This document shows, piece by piece, positions 9,267 through 16,947 of a stretch of DNA of 64,000 nt (its first letter is position 1; the number at the start of each line of letters is the position of its first letter). The stretch lies in NCBI RefSeq assembly GCF_018314255.1, contig NZ_CP073066.1, forward strand, positions 682,001 to 746,000. Direction: 5' to 3'. The position numbers and the translations under genes were made by a program. The notes under the pieces were generated by a model. It was not told the origin of the DNA. It was given only the letters and a program-made list of their open reading frames with translations, and did no database searches. The stretch comes from Lentilactobacillus buchneri. Its GTDB lineage: Bacteria; Bacillota; Bacilli; Lactobacillales; Lactobacillaceae.

Positions 9267-10232
9267 TTAATCATAATTATAAGGAACAGGCTTGCCAAAG
9301 TTAGGCGTCCCGTCTTCGTTCCAAGTAAATGGCTGAACCTTGGTGTGACGGTTCGGATCATACAGTGGATCACCCTTAATTTCAGTGTAATCACGGCAAT
9401 GGTAAACCAAAATATCTGTCTTGCCATCTTCCCCAACCGTAAAGGAGTTGTGGCCAGGTCCGTATTGATGGGTTGCCATATCACTTTGGAAAACCGGCTT
9501 CTTGGACTTGGTCCAGTTGCTTGCGTCCAACAAATCTTGATCATCCGGGATACTTAACATCCCCATTGCGTAGTGTTCATCGGTGGCACTGGCAGAATAC
9601 GTCAGGAAGAAGCGGCCATTGCGATGGATAACAGCTGGTCCTTCATTAACCCAAAAACCAATCGTTTCCCAGTCAAATTCAGGTTTTGACAGCATGACTG
9701 GCTTCGTTTTGAACGTCCATGGGTTTTCCATTTCAGCAATGTACAAGTTGGAATTACCCTTGATGTCAGGATCTTTTTGAGCCCACACATAGTACAACAT
9801 GTCATTCGCCTCAAAACAGGTTGCGTCAAGCGAGAAACTATCCATGCCTGTCTTCACTTGACCGTGTTCGAACCAATCGTCTTCGCTGCGCATTGGATCA
9901 GCATTGTCACATTCAATACAGAACATTCTGTGTTGGAACATGCCGTTCTTATCCAAGGCTGTGGTTTCTGCAGCAGCAAAGTAGATGAACCACTTGCCAT
10001 CAATGTAATGAATCTCCGGTGCCCAAATCAATTGACTCATGGGACCGCTTTCATGTTTCCGCCAAATTGTCCGCGGAGCTGCATGGGCAAGTCCTTCCAA
10101 TGTTTTGGCACGACGAATTTCAATTAGGTTATATGCCGGTACAGAGGCAGTAAAGTAATAGTATCCGTCTGTGTGTTTGTAGATGTATGGATCAGCCCGC
10201 TGAACAATGAGCGGATTCGTATAAACTGTCAA
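9267..10232 (-). CDS. Glycoside hydrolase family 43 (arabinofuranosidase/xylosidase type)
   Basis: A 321-residue intracellular enzyme without signal peptide. The GH43 five-bladed propeller motifs are visible: RADPYIY near 12 (catalytic base Asp), WAPEIHYIDGKWFIYF near 70, SLDATCFE near 134 (pKa-tuning Asp) and VNEGPAVI near 193 (acid Glu). GH43 enzymes release arabinose or xylose from short oligosaccharides. The start is a TTG at 10232 with AGAGGAG 6 nt ahead. It is the first gene of an operon with the LacY-like transporter and faces an ArsR-type regulator across a 270-bp control region with several repeated sites. Confidence 0.9.
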   Translation of the reverse strand: MTVYTNPLIVQRADPYIYKHTDGYYYFTASVPAYNLIEIRRAKTLEGLAHAAPRTIWRKHESGPMSQLIWAPEIHYIDGKWFIYFAAAETTALDKNGMFQHRMFCIECDNADPMRSEDDWFEHGQVKTGMDSFSLDATCFEANDMLYYVWAQKDPDIKGNSNLYIAEMENPWTFKTKPVMLSKPEFDWETIGFWVNEGPAVIHRNGRFFLTYSASATDEHYAMGMLSIPDDQDLLDASNWTKSKKPVFQSDMATHQYGPGHNSFTVGEDGKTDILVYHCRDYTEIKGDPLYDPNRHTKVQPFTWNEDGTPNFGKPVPYNYD

Positions 10233-10305
10233 AGTAAACTCCTCTTTTCTTGATTGACTACGTAGTATTGATATCCCTTGTGCACATCTTTATGATATTT
10301 CTTCA

Positions 10306-10319
10306 GTAAAGCGGTTACA
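10306..10319 (-). promoter_or_regulatory. Candidate cre / LacI-family operator upstream of GH43 gene
   Basis: On the minus strand the sequence is TGTAACCGCTTTAC, which matches the CcpA cre consensus at about 12 of 14 positions and resembles other LacI-family operators. It lies about 75 bp upstream of the GH43 start. A second related site is at 10388-10399. Catabolite repression of this sugar operon would be expected. Confidence 0.5.
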
Positions 10320-10328
10320 AGCCATAAC

Positions 10329-10466
10329 ATAAATGTTCAATTAACTTTTGACTTAAAACCGTGGTTTTGCTAATATAAAGACGATTAGTAACCGGTTACA
10401 AAAATAAGATTAACATTTATATTGATTTAAACGTTTTTACTGCTAATCAATCAATAAATGTTAATT
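10329..10466. promoter_or_regulatory. Three copies of an ATAAATGTTAAT motif in the divergent control region
   Basis: The motif occurs at 10329-10342 (ATAAATGTTCAATT), inverted at 10409-10420 (ATTAACATTTAT) and direct at 10453-10466 (AATAAATGTTAATT). No other motif is repeated so clearly between the GH43 operon and the regulator gene. The copies are good candidates for binding sites of the divergently encoded ArsR-type regulator. This assignment is inferred from position only. Confidence 0.5.
10388..10399. promoter_or_regulatory. Perfect palindrome GTAACCGGTTAC, LacI-type operator candidate
   Basis: The 12-bp palindrome has the central CG and inverted GTAAC/GTTAC halves usual for LacI/GalR-family operators. 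It resembles the site at 10306-10319. No LacI-family gene is in the window, so the binding protein would be CcpA or a regulator encoded elsewhere. Confidence 0.5.
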
Positions 10467-10502
10467 GGTTGATTTAGTCAGATTGAGAGTGAGGTCACAA
10501 AG

Positions 10503-11393
10503 ATGGATTTAGATATTTCTCAAGATTCGCTTGAGGTATATAAAGCCTTGGCAAGTCCAGTTCGAATTCAAATTATCCAAACACTTTCATCAAAGCGGAT
10601 GAGTGTTCAAGAATTGTCAAAAAAATTAAAATTAAGCAGCACCATTATCCTGATGCATCTGAGTAAGCTGGAAGATGCCGGAATCATCGGATTTGAACGT
10701 GAAGGTCACAGTAAAATTTCCTACTTAAAAGTTGATAATATCAACGTCCACTTTCCGACGACCATTTATCCCGCGTTTGCAGAATATGAGACACAAGTCC
10801 CTGTCGGTCAATTCACTGATTACTCAGTAACCCCTTCGTGCGGTCTGGCTGGTAAAAATGACTATATTGGCAAGGTCGACAATCCCAAGTACTTTATGAG
10901 CCCTGAGCGGATTAAGGCTGGAATGATTTGGTGGACGAACGGCTTCGTGGAATACCAGTTCCCGAACTACTTAGAAGAAAAGGACAAACTGGAAATGTTG
11001 GATTTGTCCATGGAACTCGGGTCGGAATTCCCTTTCTCCAACAATGTCTGGCCTTCTGACATTACGTTTTACATCAATGATGTTGAAATTGGTACGTGGA
11101 CCAGTCCAGGTGACTTTTCCGATATTCGGGGTAAGTACACGCCCGCGTGGGTTCCCGACAACGTTAACCAATATGGTCAGCTTAAAGTGGTTCGCATCAC
11201 CGATCATGGTAGTTATCTGGACGGTCAACCCTTTACCGACATTTCCATTGATGACATTGATTGGAAGAAGCCAACGTTCACGGTTAGATTTGCGATTAAA
11301 GATAGTGCGAAGCACAAAGGTGGCTGCACCATTTTTGGTCAAGGATTTGGCAATTATGATCAAGATATTCAAATGAAGCTATTTCACAGTTAA
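10503..11393 (+). CDS. ArsR-type regulator with large C-terminal domain
   Basis: A 296-residue protein. Residues 10-75 form an ArsR-like winged helix (YKALASPVRIQIIQTL, then VQELSKKLKLSSTIILMHLSKLEDAGII). The remaining 200 residues are not an ArsR feature. They are rich in aromatic and beta-forming residues (MIWWTNGFVEYQF, PSDITFYINDVEIGTW, TFTVRFAIK) and look like a beta-sandwich, possibly a sugar-binding sensor. No metal-sensing cysteine cluster is present. The gene faces the GH43/transporter operon and probably controls it. The first ATG at 10503 follows GTGAGGTCAC, a moderate ribosome site. Confidence 0.7.
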   Translation: MDLDISQDSLEVYKALASPVRIQIIQTLSSKRMSVQELSKKLKLSSTIILMHLSKLEDAGIIGFEREGHSKISYLKVDNINVHFPTTIYPAFAEYETQVPVGQFTDYSVTPSCGLAGKNDYIGKVDNPKYFMSPERIKAGMIWWTNGFVEYQFPNYLEEKDKLEMLDLSMELGSEFPFSNNVWPSDITFYINDVEIGTWTSPGDFSDIRGKYTPAWVPDNVNQYGQLKVVRITDHGSYLDGQPFTDISIDDIDWKKPTFTVRFAIKDSAKHKGGCTIFGQGFGNYDQDIQMKLFHS

Positions 11394-11421
11394 TAATATA
11401 TAGAATGGATGGCGAGATTTA

Positions 11422-12021
11422 ATGGAATTTGAGGATCGAATGCGGGAATTTATCTTAAGCTTTTTAGACACGCAGCCTAACCATGTTGATCTAAAGACAG
11501 TCCAGAAACTGATCGATTATGGTAAGAACAACAAATATACTGCGCCAATGCTATTAACTCAGCTCAATCAAATGGACGATGCTCACGAAAAAGTCCTGAC
11601 AGTCACCTTTGACGTTGATTTTATTGATGGTGTCAAGCTCTTCAATAATCATGCAACCAAGTGGTTGACGGACAAAGGAAAAGCCTATATTCAGGAATTA
11701 AAACGTGCCCAAAACAAAGCCGAAACAATTGATTTTCCAAAGGACGATACCCAAACTGAAAGTACCGAATTTGATGGTTATTTATCTCAACTGATGTCGG
11801 TCGGAAAATCAATGAAAAGCCAGTCGGAACGCCTGACCCTGCAAGAATTTGCTTTAGAGTTGAGGCATTTATTAACTGACACGAAAAAGCTGGACAAAGG
11901 TGCCCTCAACAAATTCAAACCCTTCGTCGATCGCAACTGGAACGAGCTTTCAACCCCAATGACGCCGATCTTGGTCGAATTATCAAGGCGCTTTCTGATC
12001 GAAAATAGTTATGATGATTAA
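11422..12021 (+). CDS. Uncharacterised cytoplasmic protein, 199 aa
   Basis: I do not recognise this protein. It is hydrophilic, mostly helical by composition, and has no signal peptide or membrane segment. The N-terminal 90 residues (MEFEDRMREFILSFLDTQP and VDLKTVQKLIDYGKNN) could be a small helical, winged-helix-like domain. A charged linker around 95-115 separates it from a C-terminal helical part. It begins 28 bp after the ArsR-type regulator and is likely co-transcribed, so a role in the same sugar response is possible. A terminator follows directly. It is complete, with GGCGAGA ahead of the ATG. Confidence 0.6.
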   Translation: MEFEDRMREFILSFLDTQPNHVDLKTVQKLIDYGKNNKYTAPMLLTQLNQMDDAHEKVLTVTFDVDFIDGVKLFNNHATKWLTDKGKAYIQELKRAQNKAETIDFPKDDTQTESTEFDGYLSQLMSVGKSMKSQSERLTLQEFALELRHLLTDTKKLDKGALNKFKPFVDRNWNELSTPMTPILVELSRRFLIENSYDD

Positions 12022-12034
12022 ATAGGACTAACTA

Positions 12035-12079
12035 AAACGAGCACCAAACTCAACCAATCGCTGAGTTTGATGCTCGTTT
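12035..12079. terminator. Terminator between the 199-aa gene and the convergent esterase gene
   Basis: AAACGAGCA and CAAACTCA pair with TGAGTTTG and TGCTCGTTT around a small loop. The stem has A- and T-runs on both sides, so it can serve both converging genes. Confidence 0.8.
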
Positions 12080-12105
12080 AATATCTACTTAAGGTAGAAA
12101 ATCTA

Positions 12106-12816
12106 TTATAAAGACTGAAGCCATTCAAGACACAATGGGAACCACTTGGCAAAGTGTTCATCGGTCCGGTCGCGATTAACGACGCCGACAAATTGGTTGG
12201 CTAGGCTGAAGCCATGACCGCCAGTGGCAAATTCATGGACTTCAAAGTTAACATTATTCTTAAACAGTGCTTCGGTGTATGGATAGATGTGGTCGATGTA
12301 TGGTGCCAAGCCATCGCTTCTAGCACCAAAAAGAAATGTTGGTGGTGTGTTTTTGGTAACTTGCTTGGTAACATCTTCACTGTGAATCCCAATTTTTTCA
12401 TCAAGGGCCTGTGTTAATACAGGGTAGCCCAAGATGGCAAACTTAGCTTTGGTATCCTTCTGATTGGAATATGCTGCGGCAAGTTGGCCACCGGCAGAGA
12501 AGCCGATTACCCCTAATTTGTCGGTGTCGACATTCAAATCTTTGGCATGGTCTGTGATATAATCAAAGGCCATGGAGATGCTTTGCTTGGCATCTTGATA
12601 ATTTTTCTTTTCGTTAACTGGATACTCCACAACGAATGCCTGGTAACCTTTGGTTAAAAAGGTCAGGGCAACCCGGGCAGCATCACGTTCTTTAAATGTT
12701 TTGTAACTACCACCGGGGATTACCACGATTCCAGGCAGTGCAACGTCACTATCAGCATCGTAAATGTCTAATTTAATCTCTTTGTCTTTATCAAATACAA
12801 CTTGTTTAAAATTCAT
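12106..12816 (-). CDS. Alpha/beta-hydrolase, acetyl-esterase type
   Basis: A 236-residue cytoplasmic hydrolase of the BD-FAE/acetyl-esterase kind. IPGGSY at about 33-38 is the oxyanion loop (HGGG-like). GFSAGG at 105-110 holds the nucleophile Ser107. An aspartate in ARSDGLAPYIDH and the histidine of GGHGFS complete the triad. Related enzymes deacetylate xylan-derived oligosaccharides, which would fit the nearby GH43 operon, but this is inference. The frame is open upstream to 12855; the ATG at 12816 with GAGGTGATT ahead gives the usual N-terminus and is preferred. Confidence 0.8.
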   Translation of the reverse strand: MNFKQVVFDKDKEIKLDIYDADSDVALPGIVVIPGGSYKTFKERDAARVALTFLTKGYQAFVVEYPVNEKKNYQDAKQSISMAFDYITDHAKDLNVDTDKLGVIGFSAGGQLAAAYSNQKDTKAKFAILGYPVLTQALDEKIGIHSEDVTKQVTKNTPPTFLFGARSDGLAPYIDHIYPYTEALFKNNVNFEVHEFATGGHGFSLANQFVGVVNRDRTDEHFAKWFPLCLEWLQSL

Positions 12817-13005
12817 ACAATCACCTCTTCTTCTATGATAAGTGGTGACCGGCAAAATTGCTATTGAAAAAACAATTTATTATTGGTGATTTCCTTGATA
12901 CACGTGGGGTTGACCCTCACATTGGAATATTTTATTTGCTTATTGCAATTTTTTATAACCTTCAAAAGTATTTTGTCGTATAATTAGAAAGTTAATAGTA
13001 GGTAT

Positions 13006-13041
13006 ATTATTATAGGTACGGGGAACGGTACCTATAATAAT
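13006..13041. promoter_or_regulatory. Perfect 14-bp palindrome in the leader of the SGNH hydrolase gene
   Basis: ATTATTATAGGTAC at 13006-13019 and its exact complement at 13028-13041 enclose an 8-nt loop. It lies downstream of a TATAAT box at 12979-12984 and 42 bp upstream of the start codon, so it would be transcribed. It may be an operator or a 5' mRNA hairpin. No T-run follows, so it is not a terminator. The GGTACC core recalls the two sites ahead of the MarR gene. Confidence 0.6.
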
Positions 13042-13083
13042 TCGAATGGTTCGTAAATATCAATTTTCTGGGGAGAAAATTCA

Positions 13084-14130
13084 ATGATTAATTTCTTTAA
13101 TAAACACATCAAGCTGTTCTTTGCGGCCTTCGTTGTGGCATCAATTTCGTTTGGAATTTATAGCCACCCCACCGCAGACAAAGCAAGTGTTCAAGTTGAA
13201 TACACAACGCAAACGCATCCGCATGCCTTTGCGCTGAAGAAGAATGCCAAGCTGTACACGGATGTTCATTTGGCTAAATCAGTCAGCGCCAAGAAGTTTT
13301 TGAAGACGGCCTGGTATCGGAGTCAAGCTGCCAAATTGATTTGTGGCGGCAAGAGCAAGATCGTCTATCGGATCAGCAGTGCCAACCAAAAGTACAAATT
13401 CTGGGTATTGAATTCAGCTGTTACCGATATTACGTCGAAATCATATAACGTCAAATTGGCTTCTGCCGGTAATAAATACGCTGGCGAAAAGATCGGCGTC
13501 TTTGGTGATTCAATTCCTGCAGGTTGGGACGGCTATCACTTCTATTTGAACAGTTCTTACCCTGACTGGACAGCCAAGTATCTCGGCACCAACACCGCCG
13601 TTGAAAACTTCGCCTGCCCGAGCGGCCGAATTGTTGGCAATCGGTATGCTTATCTGGGAACAACCTTGGTTCCACAGGATTTGTCAGCTGCAATCAAGGC
13701 CCACCGAAATGACATCAAGAAGATGAACGTCATCTTCGTTCATATCGGGACCAATGATTACACCAACTATTCCGGTTCGGGAAGTTTGAAGAATGTGATG
13801 CGCCACCTGCGCTACAACATTAAGCTGATTCAAAAGTTGAATCCGTCCGCCAAGATTTACGGTATCCTACCAATTTCACGGTTTGACGCCAATGGCATGA
13901 ATCGTGACAACATGAGTGATATGTATGGCTACACCTACCACGACTTGCGGGCAGCTGAAGCAAGGCTCTACAAGTCAATGGGCGCCAAAGTGGTCAACTT
14001 CCAACAGATCGCACCCAACATTATCACCGACAGCAACAAGGACATCACTTTGAAGGATCATGAGATTCATCCAACTGCCCAAACAGCTCAGAAGCTGGGG
14101 TATGCGTTGGCTAAGTCGATTGTTAAATAA
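13084..14130 (+). CDS. Secreted SGNH/GDSL hydrolase with N-terminal SH3-like region
   Basis: A 348-residue exported protein. Residues 8-27 form a hydrophobic signal or anchor. Residues 45-125 are lysine- and tyrosine-rich and resemble the SLAP/SH3-like wall-binding repeats of lactobacilli. The catalytic SGNH domain starts near 135: GDSIPAG (nucleophile Ser143), a block II glycine near 181, GTND at 222-225 and DHEIHP near 325-330, which holds the catalytic histidine. Such enzymes are esterases or deacetylases of wall polymers or glycans. GGGGAGAA precedes the ATG. The last block has D one position further from H than the usual DxxH. Confidence 0.85.
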   Translation: MINFFNKHIKLFFAAFVVASISFGIYSHPTADKASVQVEYTTQTHPHAFALKKNAKLYTDVHLAKSVSAKKFLKTAWYRSQAAKLICGGKSKIVYRISSANQKYKFWVLNSAVTDITSKSYNVKLASAGNKYAGEKIGVFGDSIPAGWDGYHFYLNSSYPDWTAKYLGTNTAVENFACPSGRIVGNRYAYLGTTLVPQDLSAAIKAHRNDIKKMNVIFVHIGTNDYTNYSGSGSLKNVMRHLRYNIKLIQKLNPSAKIYGILPISRFDANGMNRDNMSDMYGYTYHDLRAAEARLYKSMGAKVVNFQQIAPNIITDSNKDITLKDHEIHPTAQTAQKLGYALAKSIVK

Positions 14131-14138
14131 ATAAACAC

Positions 14139-14184
14139 AATAAGTTCCCTGCTTAGCAAATACTAGGCGGAGAACTTATTTTTT
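14139..14184 (+). terminator. Terminator after the SGNH hydrolase gene
   Basis: AATAAGTTC pairs with GAACTTATT, followed by a T-run. It separates the hydrolase from the distal end of the CRISPR array. Confidence 0.8.
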
Positions 14185-14226
14185 GTGGTGGAAGATGATC
14201 CAGAATGAATGATCTGTTGAGAAACC

Positions 14227-14856
14227 ATCTCTAACCTTATTGATTTAACATCCTTCTAAAACAATTACGTGGCATGACATTCGTTTAGAAACGGGTTTAA
14301 CCTTATTGATTTAACATCCTTCTAAAACCGTCCACTTGAGAATCATCCAGCCCGCCGAGGGTTTAACCTTATTGATTTAACATCCTTCTAAAACAACGAC
14401 TTGGGCCAAACCAAAGAAGAAATTGGGTTTAACCTTATTGATTTAACATCCTTCTAAAACTTGCTTTTGGACTGCAGTTTAGAAGTGAAGGGGTTTAACC
14501 TTATTGATTTAACATCCTTCTAAAACCAAATAAGTCGGCATTATCAATAAAGTACTGGGTTTAACCTTATTGATTTAACATCCTTCTAAAACTTTCCGTC
14601 GGCAATAGCTTGCTGAGTTTCCGGGTTTAACCTTATTGATTTAACATCCTTCTAAAACATATGATTTTTGGTATCACGTTTGTAGCTGGGGTTTAACCTT
14701 ATTGATTTAACATCCTTCTAAAACAGTTTGGAGACGTTTCAATCGAGATTAGTGGGGTTTAACCTTATTGATTTAACATCCTTCTAAAACATAATCCTCG
14801 ATTCTTTTAGTTTAACATCAGGGTTTAACCTTATTGATTTAACATCCTTCTAAAAC
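14227..14856 (-). CRISPR. Type II-A CRISPR array, 10 repeats and 9 spacers
   Basis: Ten 36-bp repeats start at 14227, 14293, 14359, 14425, 14491, 14557, 14623, 14689, 14755 and 14821, with nine spacers of exactly 30 bp. On the plus strand the repeat reads GGGTTTAACCTTATTG, then ATTTAACATCCTTCTAAAAC. The copy at 14227 is altered in its first six bases (ATCTCT), which marks the old, distal end. The leader side is therefore at 14857, next to csn2, and transcription runs on the minus strand. The repeat resembles that of L. buchneri type II-A systems (recalled, not searched). No spacer visibly matches another part of the window. Confidence 0.98.
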
Positions 14857-14873
14857 CGATTTTTTATAACCGA

Positions 14874-14901
14874 ATTTTAATGCATTATAAATGCCAATCA
14901 A
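14874..14901 (-). promoter_or_regulatory. Predicted pre-crRNA promoter overlapping the end of csn2
   Basis: On the minus strand TTGATT (14896-14901), a 16-bp spacer and TAAAAT (14874-14879) form a plausible promoter. Its -35 box lies inside the last csn2 codons and transcription would begin about 10 nt before the first repeat. Only 28 bp separate csn2 from the array, so the leader must be short or overlap csn2. Confidence 0.55.
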
Positions 14902-15556
14902 CAAAGTCCTCGTCGATGTAGTAAAAGTCGCAATTGGTATAAAGCTCCTGTGACTTCATATCTGTGAATTCTACTAATAATGTCGAGATTCCCGTGGAAC
15001 TTGCGAGGTTGGATAGATCAATGAATTGCTGCTGATTAAGATAATGAGCGACATTAGTTAAACCAACAGCCGACTTCAATCCGCACTCTAAATGAATTTT
15101 GATAATTGATTCAATTATAGCATAAGGGTTCTGCATGGCATCGGTGTTAAAGTGAATTTTACAGTATTTAAACAGCCTCTTTAAATCCCAATCATAGGTG
15201 ACTTCCAGAGGTAAATCGATCATAAACAAACACTGCTGGACGACCGTATACAATTGATTATTAATATCAGTTATCGATTTACGCTGATCATCAGTCAACA
15301 CAGCCTCTAATTGCTTAAAAATGCCAGAATTATACTTGTCACTGACACCATCGCTGAGTCCGACATCTCCCTGCCAATCAATTACATCTTTAACTTCCAC
15401 TAACTCAAAATTGTCATCAAACACTTTTACCTTGTCACTAAAAGAACTCAGTCCAACAACTAGATCATGATAGACGGTTGGATTGTTAGTGGCAATAACC
15501 GTGGGATTCTTTGAATTCAGCTCAATTTCTTGATGGCCGGCATACGAAATTTTCAT
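14885..15556 (-). CDS. csn2: CRISPR-associated protein Csn2
   Basis: A 223-residue protein in the position and of the size of Csn2, the DNA-end-binding ring protein needed for spacer acquisition in type II-A systems. The N-terminus (MKISYAGHQEIELNSKNPTVIATNN) and the fragments VVGLSSFSDKVKVFDDN and LKRLFKYCKIHF fit the family. Its start overlaps the cas2 stop by 4 nt, indicating translational coupling. It is the last gene before the array. Csn2 is what assigns the locus to subtype II-A rather than II-C. Confidence 0.9.
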   Translation of the reverse strand: MKISYAGHQEIELNSKNPTVIATNNPTVYHDLVVGLSSFSDKVKVFDDNFELVEVKDVIDWQGDVGLSDGVSDKYNSGIFKQLEAVLTDDQRKSITDINNQLYTVVQQCLFMIDLPLEVTYDWDLKRLFKYCKIHFNTDAMQNPYAIIESIIKIHLECGLKSAVGLTNVAHYLNQQQFIDLSNLASSTGISTLLVEFTDMKSQELYTNCDFYYIDEDFVDWHL

Positions 15557-15858
15557 AGAATGATCGTCCTTTCAGAAGAATTTCGAACATCTTCCTTGGG
15601 TTTGCCGGCAATAAAATGCATGTCGTTATATTGCTTCTCAGTCATAATTAACGATTGAATCAACCCTTCAGGAGGGGCAATGGCTGCAATCCGCTTCTCC
15701 ATAAAATCAGCGGACTTCTTGTTAACGCAGACTCTTACATAAACAGAAAACTGGATCATCAAGAAGCCTTCATTGATCAAAGCCTTGCGAAACTTCCGAT
15801 AATTCCGACGATTCTCACTGGTTTCAACCGGCAAATCAAACATTACCATTAATCGCAT
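15553..15858 (-). CDS. cas2: CRISPR-associated endoribonuclease-fold protein Cas2
   Basis: A 101-residue Cas2 with the typical first strand MRLMVMFDLPVET, holding the conserved aspartate, and the ferredoxin-like pattern YRKFRKALINEGFLMIQFSVYVRV. Cas2 dimers bridge Cas1 dimers in the integrase complex. The frame is open to an ATG at 15873, but the ATG at 15858 has GAGGT 8 nt ahead and gives the normal family start. Either way it overlaps the end of cas1, and its stop overlaps the csn2 start. Confidence 0.92.
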   Translation of the reverse strand: MRLMVMFDLPVETSENRRNYRKFRKALINEGFLMIQFSVYVRVCVNKKSADFMEKRIAAIAPPEGLIQSLIMTEKQYNDMHFIAGKPKEDVRNSSERTIIL

Positions 15859-16741
15859 TATTCGGTACCTCATTTTTCAATTCCACCTCAATTTGAATTT
15901 CGTCAGTCTCACCACTTAAATATTTCAAACAATTCCGGACGTGTTCGGAAATAATATTTCGAAATAACATTTCTTTGCCATTAAATTTCATCTCAAGATT
16001 TAACAGGTCCACCAAGCCAAATTTGACATCTGGCGTCAATTCTTTGAAATTTTGATTTGCCAGCCAGTAATCGATAACGGGCCGAAAGGGCTCCATCAGG
16101 TCAGATCCTAAATTGAATTGATTATCATTGCTGTGATGATGGATTCCTAAGTATGTGAGGTAACCATTGGAAACGATCTCCCGATTAACGTTGGATAACA
16201 AAATTGAATAGCCATAATTTAAGGCAGCATTCACCGGCGAAAAATCACGCCGGCTAAACTTATTATCAAACAACAGCGGGAAATATTTCCGTACAACTAC
16301 CGCCTCCCGATTGGTGACGTCATCAATTTCCAATTTATCAAGTTCCGCAATCAAATCACTGTTTTCAACGCCATAAATCGATAAAACATTAACCTGATTG
16401 ACGATTTTGCTTGCAACAATCCTCGTCCAAAGAAACTGCTGGCGTTTCTCATCCCAACAAAACTGTTTCTTGATTAAATCAACGTCCCGACTATTTGGAT
16501 AATACCCAACCGTTTCACAAACCGGCTCATTGGCATTATCGGTAAAAATGATTTTGACCTGACTTTTCACCAGCTCACTAATCAAAGCAGTGGTAATGAC
16601 TGCCTGAGTAGTTGATACCAACAATAAATCAATATCTTCAATTGGCACTTGATTGATGCCGTCCATCGTTTGGACAATCATATTTCGTGATGAATATGAC
16701 ATCTTTGCGTGCTGCGATATGACAACTGATCGCCATCCCAT
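15836..16741 (-). CDS. cas1: CRISPR-associated integrase Cas1 (type II)
   Basis: A 301-residue Cas1, the metal-dependent integrase of spacer acquisition. The start MGWRSVVISQHAKMSYSSRNM and the LLVSTTQAVITTALISELV region are typical of type II Cas1. The active-site region shows NREAVVVRKYFPLLF (Glu) and LGIHHHSNDNQFNLGSDLMEPFRP (His and Asp). The enzyme acts with Cas2, Csn2 and Cas9 at the leader-repeat junction. AAGGGAGA precedes the start. A 206-bp gap holding the tracrRNA on the opposite strand separates it from cas9, so cas1-cas2-csn2 may have their own promoter. Confidence 0.95.
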   Translation of the reverse strand: MGWRSVVISQHAKMSYSSRNMIVQTMDGINQVPIEDIDLLLVSTTQAVITTALISELVKSQVKIIFTDNANEPVCETVGYYPNSRDVDLIKKQFCWDEKRQQFLWTRIVASKIVNQVNVLSIYGVENSDLIAELDKLEIDDVTNREAVVVRKYFPLLFDNKFSRRDFSPVNAALNYGYSILLSNVNREIVSNGYLTYLGIHHHSNDNQFNLGSDLMEPFRPVIDYWLANQNFKELTPDVKFGLVDLLNLEMKFNGKEMLFRNIISEHVRNCLKYLSGETDEIQIEVELKNEVPNNAINGNV

Positions 16742-16754
16742 AATAAAATCTCCC

Positions 16755-16783
16755 TTGCCTCAATTACTGAATTGGGGTATCAT
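16755..16783 (+). promoter_or_regulatory. Predicted tracrRNA promoter
   Basis: TTGCCT (16755-16760), a 17-bp spacer and TATCAT (16778-16783) lie just upstream of the anti-repeat on the plus strand. Transcription would start near 16790, at the base of a small hairpin (GTTGGG/CCCAAC). Confidence 0.55.
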
Positions 16784-16790
16784 TATTTTT

Positions 16791-16946
16791 GTTGGGTAGC
16801 TCCCAACATGTTTGACCTTATTGATTTAACATCCTGTGTTAAAATCAAGCAAAGCGCTTTGCGCGGAGTTTCAACTTTTGACCCATTATATGGGCATTAC
16901 ATAAGCGAAAGGAACCATTCTTCAGTTGGAGAATGGTTCCTTTTTT
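16791..16946 (+). ncRNA. tracrRNA of the type II-A system
   Basis: The region lies between cas1 and cas9, on the strand opposite to them. The anti-repeat at about 16810-16845 matches the repeat over GTTTgACCTTATTGATTT and onward at 25 of 26 positions, then diverges (TGTGTTAAAATC for TTCTAAAAC), leaving the usual bulge. Downstream come a nexus-like hairpin (GCAAAGCGCTTTGC near 16850), a second hairpin (CCCAT/ATGGG near 16885) and a strong terminator (GGAACCATTC/GAATGGTTCC plus six T, 16911-16946). A small hairpin GTTGGG/CCCAAC opens the predicted transcript. It pairs with pre-crRNA for processing and loading into Cas9. The exact 5' end is uncertain. Confidence 0.9.
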
Positions 16947-16947
16947 G

